From Stenocarpella maydis (lineage: Eukaryota > Ascomycota > Sordariomycetes > Diaporthales > Diaporthaceae): a stretch of DNA of 64,000 bases. This document shows, piece by piece, positions 57,900 to 64,000 of the stretch. The notes under the pieces were generated by a model that was given only the letters and a program-made list of their open reading frames with translations, searched no databases and was not told the DNA's origin. The DNA lies in the NCBI GenBank assembly GCA_002270565.1, contig NQMI01000029.1:315048-379047 (forward strand), in the 5' to 3' direction. The stretch's first letter is position 1. Each line of letters starts with the position of its first letter. A program made the translations under genes and the position numbers.

Positions 57900-58431
57900 G
57901 ATGGGGATCTAAAGTTTTGCTGGTTATTAGTATTATGTGATCCCTTTTTATATCTCAAGGTACTTATTGATTTCTATCCGGGGCTTAAGGTGCTGGAAAG
58001 TAGTAATTTTTCCTTTATGTAGGGCAGCATCGGTATTGTATTAGTATATTACTAACTAAGTTATATTGGTTACTTAATTGCTATTGAGTATGCTCTTGCT
58101 GGGTAAGTTAGCATATAGCTATTCTTATAGCAATTATTATAATCCCTTATATAGTGTTTAGGTAGAGGAAGGGGTCATTACCAACTAGCTATGGTCTATA
58201 TATCCTTCTACCTTAATAATGAGGGTATTGTTGTTAATGAGACATTCTAGCGCCTTATTTAGTATACTCTTCGTGAAGGTATCTGCTGGGTTATAGTCCC
58301 TAGTAATTTACTAGATCTTATGAATCTTATGCTTCTTATATAATTGCTTTAACGCTATTATATTAATCATTAGGCGTTTCTCTTTTGTTGTCCCTAGCTT
58401 GACTAAATACTCATATAATGAGTATAAGTCT

Positions 58432-59025
58432 TCTGATGAATATGTGCTATAAAATAGCATTCAGTTCAGCGTGTGTTTCGGCAGGGTCGCAGTGTGGTGC
58501 CCTGAGGCGAATTCGGACAATTGACAGTGGTCTGGACAACTTTGTATTGAATTAAGTTGGGCTTCTGTAAGCCCTCCTTATATACCCTCCGACGTCGTCT
58601 CACCCCTGGGCACGCTGCGGTCGGCTCTGGTGCAAATTTGCAAATGCCGGAAAATTCGCCCTTCCAACACACCATCTTTGGTTCCAAGCAGCCAGCCAAC
58701 CATAGCCCTAGCAATGCCCAAATTAAGTACATACAAACTTCAGAAATCAGGCTATCCAATGCACTAAGTCATATACTTTTTGGGTAAGAAATAAGGGTAA
58801 TGCAGAGGTCTGAATTAAGGTGCAAATGCAGGCCAAAATAATCGACTCACGGCCACCAAACTCATCTTGCGTCACGCACGCACTGGGCGTACTTAGCGAA
58901 AATCGCCTGACTCGCAAGTCTAGGGTAACTCCTTGCTAGGAAGTCTAGGGTAACTCCTTACAACGAAGTCTAGGGTAACTCCTTGCACGGAGTACCAACG
59001 CCCTGCTGAGCGGTTCCGTTTAACA
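58432..59025 (-). mobile_element. LTR copy 2 (594 bp), family B, with 5-bp target duplication
   Basis: Inverse-oriented relative of 23983-24532. Flanked by AGTCT at 58427-58431 and 59026-59030, a perfect 5-bp duplication. The host frame on either side is copia RNase H, broken inside its 'YTDS'-type motif. It carries three tandem 'AAGTCTAGGGTAACTCCTT' units (58915-58995). GC content is higher than the surrounding RIP-degraded DNA. Probably a solo LTR left by recombination. A frame at 58466-58759 is LTR sequence, not a gene. Confidence 0.85.
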
Positions 59026-59224
59026 AGTCTGTATAGATGATGAGAGGGATCTCTGATAGACTTAGGCGTTTGGTAATCTAGCGTAAAGTAGCTGATATTA
59101 TAATCCTTATATTAAAGCTGTTAACCATACTATAAATCTTGGAAGCAAGTATGCTGTATATAACCCTCTTATACTTTATTGATAACTAATGGAGGATGTT
59201 TCTAGTGATCTTTTATATAGATAG

Positions 59225-59624
59225 TGTTCCGGGGTCTAGGGGAACCGGCATGTTTCGGAATCCGGAGGAAAACCAGCCTTGGCATTCCCCCCCCCTCCCT
59301 CCAAGGCTATAAGAAGGGGCCTTCCTGCGTTGCTTTTGAGAAATTTCTAGTCCTAGAGAATCAATCTTTTTATACCCTGTGAATTTGTATCTGTCAGATA
59401 TATACGTGTGTACTGTGAAACTATTTCTTGTGCCCTCTTTTTCTGCCTCTCCTTTTTGACACCCTCTATTCCCCTCATAACTCTCCTATCGCGTCAGGGG
59501 CTCCTCTTCTTGCCTTCCACGCTCCTCTTGGGGTGGTTGCTTGATCAGGGCTCTGGCAGAACGTGTGCCTTTTTGTGTGTGTGGAGGTTTTGTCCTCTCG
59601 CTCTCCCCTCTGGGCCCGTTTTCA
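59225..59624 (+). mobile_element. Solo LTR, family A (400 bp)
   Basis: Begins TGTTCCGGGGTCTAGGGGAA and ends CGTTTTCA, the TG...CA form of LTRs. Flanks are GATAG (59220-59224) and AATAG (59625-59629), a 5-bp duplication with one G-to-A difference. Inside are a TATA-like 'CTATAAGAAGG' (59304-59315) and a pyrimidine-rich 3' half. The sequence is GC-balanced and unmutated compared with the host element. It interrupts copia RNase H between 'SQISY' and 'NILH'. Confidence 0.78.
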
Positions 59625-62600
59625 ATAGTTGCTTGGTTTGCTTTTTATTTATTAGGGTAATTATATAGCTAATTTGGGAACTGAGGTCCTTATTGTTAGT
59701 AAAAGACCTGTTTATAAAGATTATTAACTTAGCTGCTGCAAGGTCTAGAGGAATATAGTTAAGGCTATAGTTAAGGTGGTCTGCTTGCTACTTTAGCCGC
59801 CTATTTAACTTAGTATAGTCTTCTTCTTTAGGGTCTTGAATTTGTGCCGCAATAGAGAGGTTAAATGCTACTTCTAGATAGTAAATAGAAGCTAGATATG
59901 CTTCTCATGTGTGTTGTTCTATATACTATTGAATGCGATTTGTAGCTGTGTAGTTAACTAGCTGTATCTTTGCCCCTTGGCCCTTCTGTCAGAGATGTAT
60001 AATGCCGTTGTGTGATATTGTGATTTTTGTGCTATTGAAGTGTAGTGATCTCTTAGGGGTTAATCTGTCCTTTGGCTTGTAGTGGATCTCCTTCTTCTTG
60101 ATCTTTTGCTCCTTAAGTTCTAAGAAAGCTGGGGTATAGAGGGTAAGAGTATTATTAGTCTATATGGTAGTGATACTAAAGATATTCTTGCTGCTCTTAC
60201 TGCTGTAGTTAGCTATCAGGAGGCACGGGTTATATGTAGATATAATCATCCCTAGCTTCTCGATATGGTGTTTATGGTATATAGCCCACTAGTGCATGCC
60301 GGCTTTAGCAACGCTATATAGAGGCTTGATTACCCTTATAATTATGCTAGCCGGGTATTTACCCCTTATTTTAGGAGGAAGGTAGTATAAGATGGGCCTC
60401 TTGAGTGTGGATTTTAATTATGGATAGGCCTGGGTAACATTACAGAGTTCAAGATGTAGTCCTTTAGTCATTAAAGAAGGCGTAAGGGCAAGAAGGAGTT
60501 GATGATTTGTATGTTATACCGTTGGTAATTATATAAGGATCTTATATTTTATAAGATCCCTAAAGCCGGCTATAATTAAGTGGGACTTCTTATATGCCTT
60601 CTTGGTTTTGCCCTTGATCTTTCTGATAATGTGAGACTTGAAGATTTATATTCCTCCGTATTTCCTCTTGTTAAACTGCTTAAATCGGAATACTCCTTGG
60701 CTGATTAGCTTGGATACTTCTCTATCGTTTGACTCCTCAAAGGGGTTGCCCGGGGTGGTGATAATGCTATCCTGGTGGAGCTTTAGAGCGAGTTTGTAGT
60801 TCTTGATTTTACGTTGGGTGAGGAATATATAGGCGATGATCTTATCTTCCACCTTGTTGTTGTTATTATTGGCAGCAGGGTTGTTGTTATCGTTATCTAT
60901 AGTGATGACCGCCTTCTGCTTGCTCTTGGTTCCCTGTGGTCGTCCTTGTTGTTGAGGGACTATCGGGTTAGGGATAGCCGGTATGGGGTCTGGCTTGAAG
61001 CGTACTGGCTCCTTAGGGATATTATCAGGGTTCGGCAGATTAATAGGTCCTTCTTTATCCCGGTAGTATGGTTATATGAGGGTTGATTGGAAAATAACTG
61101 GTTCATTTGGTAGGTTAATTATTATGTTATGGTTGTTAATAGAGAGTAGTTTGTATGGGCCTTGCTACCTAGTCTTTTCTTGCTATATGCATACTTTGCT
61201 CTGGAGTGGAAGGCTTAAGATTCCTGATATATCTGGGCTGTTCCTTGTGTGTAATGCTTTATTGATTTTGCGTGCTGTGTTGATTTTTTTGATCTCCTTT
61301 ATTGCCTTCTGTATTGCCTTGGCTCTCTTTAGAGTAGATGGCGTAGGGGCAGAGTCTTCTGTTATATGTGGGTATGCTCTAAATACTAGGAGAGTTGGCA
61401 TGAGGCCATCCGGGCTAACTGTGTTGTTGACTGCTGCAAAGCTTGTTTGTAGTATGGCTTCCTTGGTAAATGTGGTTGATAACTTGGTGTATAAGATGTT
61501 AAAAGCCCTGCGTAAAGGAGTGTAATATTGCTTTACTTTATTGATTGACTAATGTGCTTTTATAGGTATCTGTTTATATGTAATCCCTATGATACGTGCT
61601 GTACTCTTGAACTTGCTGGAAGTAAAGTTAGTTCTTGCGTTGGATATAAGGCGGTCTGGGGGACCTATATATGTATTAATCCAGTAACTTCATAGGGCTT
61701 TCTATATATCTTTAGTGGAAAGAGAAGGTAAGAATTGTCTAGCTTGGAAGGAAGTAGCTAAGTTAATAATGTGTAGTATAGGAAGGCCTATTAAGTATAT
61801 TATATTTATAACAACCTTATAGTTGAAGTTAATATTATTATAAAGGTTGAACTTAAATCTTTAGGGTGTAGGAGAGTGCATTTGGTAGTGGTGATAGAAC
61901 TTAGTAATAGCCTCTAATGCTGAGGAATCAACATCATAGCCCGCGCCTTTTAACAGCCGGGAAAGATAATTAATAGATGGGTGTCCAAATCATCTGTGTA
62001 GTCGCTATAGTTCGACTTCTATAAGGAAGAGAATAGGGGTATTATTATCCTTATTAATATTCATAAGGAACCATAAGTATCCCTACTTTTAAGTAATAGG
62101 AAACGTCTTCTCATGCTACTAATTTGGCTTATATTATACAACTTCATTAGTTATATTTTATATAAAGAGTAAGTGTATATTTATATCTTACATATATAAG
62201 AGGAAGGGGGTTACTATCTTTATTATATAGAACGTTAAGTTGCTAGCTGCTATATTAACTATAGTTGCTCTTATTAACTATAGTAGTTTTCCTGGTCTGA
62301 AGCGAACTAATGCTTCGCCTGTGCAAGACTTATTAAGAGCAATAGGTAATAGTTGCTGCAGAGTAGTATATTAGTTATACCCAGTAGTAGAATAGTTGGC
62401 TGCGCTAGTATCCAGGAGGATCCCCTGGAAGCGCTGGAGCGAGTAGTTATTTATTATAAAGACTTCCTTAATATTGCCGGCTTTCTCATTAGCTTTATTA
62501 TTATCGCTGCTAATATTATTCTCGTTAGTTATAGAGCTGGGGCTGTTCTGGTCCTCCTCATTATTGTTGATATTAAAGGTATAGAGGAAAGCTTGGTCTA

Positions 62601-64000
62601 CTAGCCATATATAGTTTTCTCGGGCTTTAATATTACTAATAAACATATTAGTGCTCTCCTGGTTATTACCCTTATAATTGATGCCCTTATAGTTAATAAG
62701 GAACACATGAAATTCATTATCTGAAGGGGGTTAGTCTATAGCGCTATATATGTTTATATATATGCTTTTAGCTCTCTGGCGCTCTTTGAAAGAGTGATTT
62801 AATAACTAGTATCCTTCCTTCTGGTAAATGAAGCATTTCTTCTTATATAGGGGATTGTTTCCGTTGTTCCTTCCGTAAGGGCGGTTGCATCCTCTAAAGA
62901 GCAGCTGGAAGTTGCCTTAAGGATAGTAATTACCTTATCCCGGGGGATATTACCTATGCGTAGAGTTCCTTAGGTAGTTGCCTCCATATCATTAGTTATT
63001 ATTATATTAGCGGTTAAGATAGAATTGGTTACTATTAAGGTACTGCTTATTATCTTATTCTTTATCCTTATTATAGTCACCATCCTGTCTATTATTATTG
63101 CCTTGCCCTATAGTATATGACCGGGAGGGGCATTAAGGCCCTAATGATATAGCGTAATAACGGAGTATATTACATACTTCATTAGCAGTAGCCGGGGCTA
63201 TTAGCTTAATAAAGTAGAACTTAAGTATACTATGTATAGTATGGATAAGGTTGTTATATAGTGGTTTATCTCCCAGTACTTCTTTATAGCTAAGTATTTA
63301 GGAGTATTGCTTTATGTTTTTAATTAAGATTTCTACTATTTCTAATAAGGTTTTACCCTCATTCTTCTGCTATATTGATATAAAAATAGTAGTGTTTTAT
63401 ATTATTAAATATACTTGTTATCTGCTATCTGTATTAAATTGTTGTTTAAGTTTAGTATATGCTATAGCGAAGATATCCTTATCCGTGATTAACTATATAT
63501 AAAAATCCTTAGCTTCACCCTTTAATATCGCGGGTAATGCTGTTTGGAAGTAAGTTGGGTATAGGTGGTTGTTTTTATAGATATTATAAAAGAGATGGAT
63601 TTTATTGTTAAGTACTTTATCCATTGCTCTAGTAAATTTCTTATTATTTAAGTAGTGCTTAGTTATATTGGTAGATATGCTCTTCTTTAGTAGTATAGCA
63701 TGTAGCTATTGCGGAGGGATTGTGGCGTGCTTCTTATAGGCAGCTCGGAATTCCTTTCACTTGAGTGTTAATTTATAGCTATCAGAAGTCTCATAGTTAT
63801 ATATGCCCTGTAGCTGACGGGATGGGGACTGAGATCTGGGTACGGCTGGGGCAGTAAGTTGTGATATAGGTTCGTAGGTACTTAGGCCTATCCCTCTGTT
63901 GCTGCTTGGTGCTGGTTGGCATTCTTTAAATAATAGACTGTTATTAAAGGGGATATAATTATAATATCTCTTTAATTATATTATCTATTGGTGCTAGTAT

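Larger units (their letters stand above)
57900..64000 (-). mobile_element. RIP-degraded Ty1/copia retrotransposon, 5' end beyond window
   Basis: Read on the minus strand from 64000 downward, the order is that of a copia polyprotein: Gag-like sequence (about 63900-63300), a zinc-knuckle segment (about 62850) with a stop and lost Cys, an aspartic protease-type 'GILLDTSAANYSTTGY' (62371-62430), a decayed integrase (about 62300-61450), a linker 'PTLLVFRAYPHITEDSAPTPS' (61340-61400), reverse transcriptase (about 60850-59900, with 'IKPLYSVAKAGMHWW'), and RNase H (about 59750-58250, ending in 'YNPADTFTKS'). Many in-frame stops are TAG/TAA and the DNA is TA-rich, as expected from RIP. Two LTR insertions split the RNase H region. 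The element is dead. I do not recognise a named family. Confidence 0.82.

Overview
The window is chromosomal DNA of a filamentous ascomycete (Pezizomycotina). A Sordariomycete is my best guess, from general resemblance only; I cannot fix the genus. The evidence is: short GT-AG introns (39-195 nt, mostly 54-120) that restore reading frames across conserved motifs; two intron-containing nuclear tRNAs; fungal families (ENA-type ATPase, Puf3-type Pumilio, a GAL4-type regulator, EBP isomerase); and transposon relics whose stop codons and substitutions look like repeat-induced point mutation (RIP, C to T at CpA and its complement). Two ambiguous bases (24824, 49773) mark weak points in the assembly.

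Layout. 1-19.4 kb is GC-rich and gene-poor: the 3' end of a fungal-specific transcription factor, a small single-pass membrane protein with two LPxY motifs, then an 8.8-kb stretch full of microsatellites with no convincing gene, a Puf3-type RNA-binding protein, and a small Cys-rich tail-anchored candidate. 19.4-26.7 kb is an accessory island: a foldback/MITE-like repeat, tRNA-Ala with a long intron, an ankyrin-repeat gene, a broken FAD monooxygenase, a RIP-degraded copy of the foldback repeat, an LTR copy, and AT-rich relics. 26.7-36.5 kb holds a pepsin-like aspartic protease convergent with an ADGF/adenosine-deaminase-like enzyme, then an ENA Na+/K+-efflux ATPase. 36.5-40 kb is nearly empty apart from tRNA-Ser.

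40-46.6 kb is a compact housekeeping block: EBP-type sterol isomerase, Cwc15 (spliceosome), Rrp45 (exosome), Arl3/ARFRP1 (Golgi GTPase) and a multi-pass membrane protein with an AT-hook-like motif. Cwc15/Rrp45 and Arl3/membrane protein are divergent pairs sharing promoters of about 370 bp. 46.6-54.6 kb has a Ser/Gly-rich conserved fungal protein, a P450 pseudogene and an intronless secreted GH127 enzyme. From 54.7 kb to the end is a transposon graveyard: a RIP-mutated pogo/Fot1 transposase relic and a minus-strand Ty1/copia element running off the window. The copia RNase H region has been hit twice by LTR insertions with recognisable target-site duplications.

I found no undescribed multi-gene defence or biosynthetic system. 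The most informative signals are the nested LTR insertions in the RIP-killed copia element, the RIP changes in the pogo catalytic loop, the foldback repeat pair, and active-site substitutions in the aspartic protease (flap Tyr to Val) and the deaminase (second Asp to Asn). All exon boundaries were read by eye from splice sites and reading frame and are predictions.
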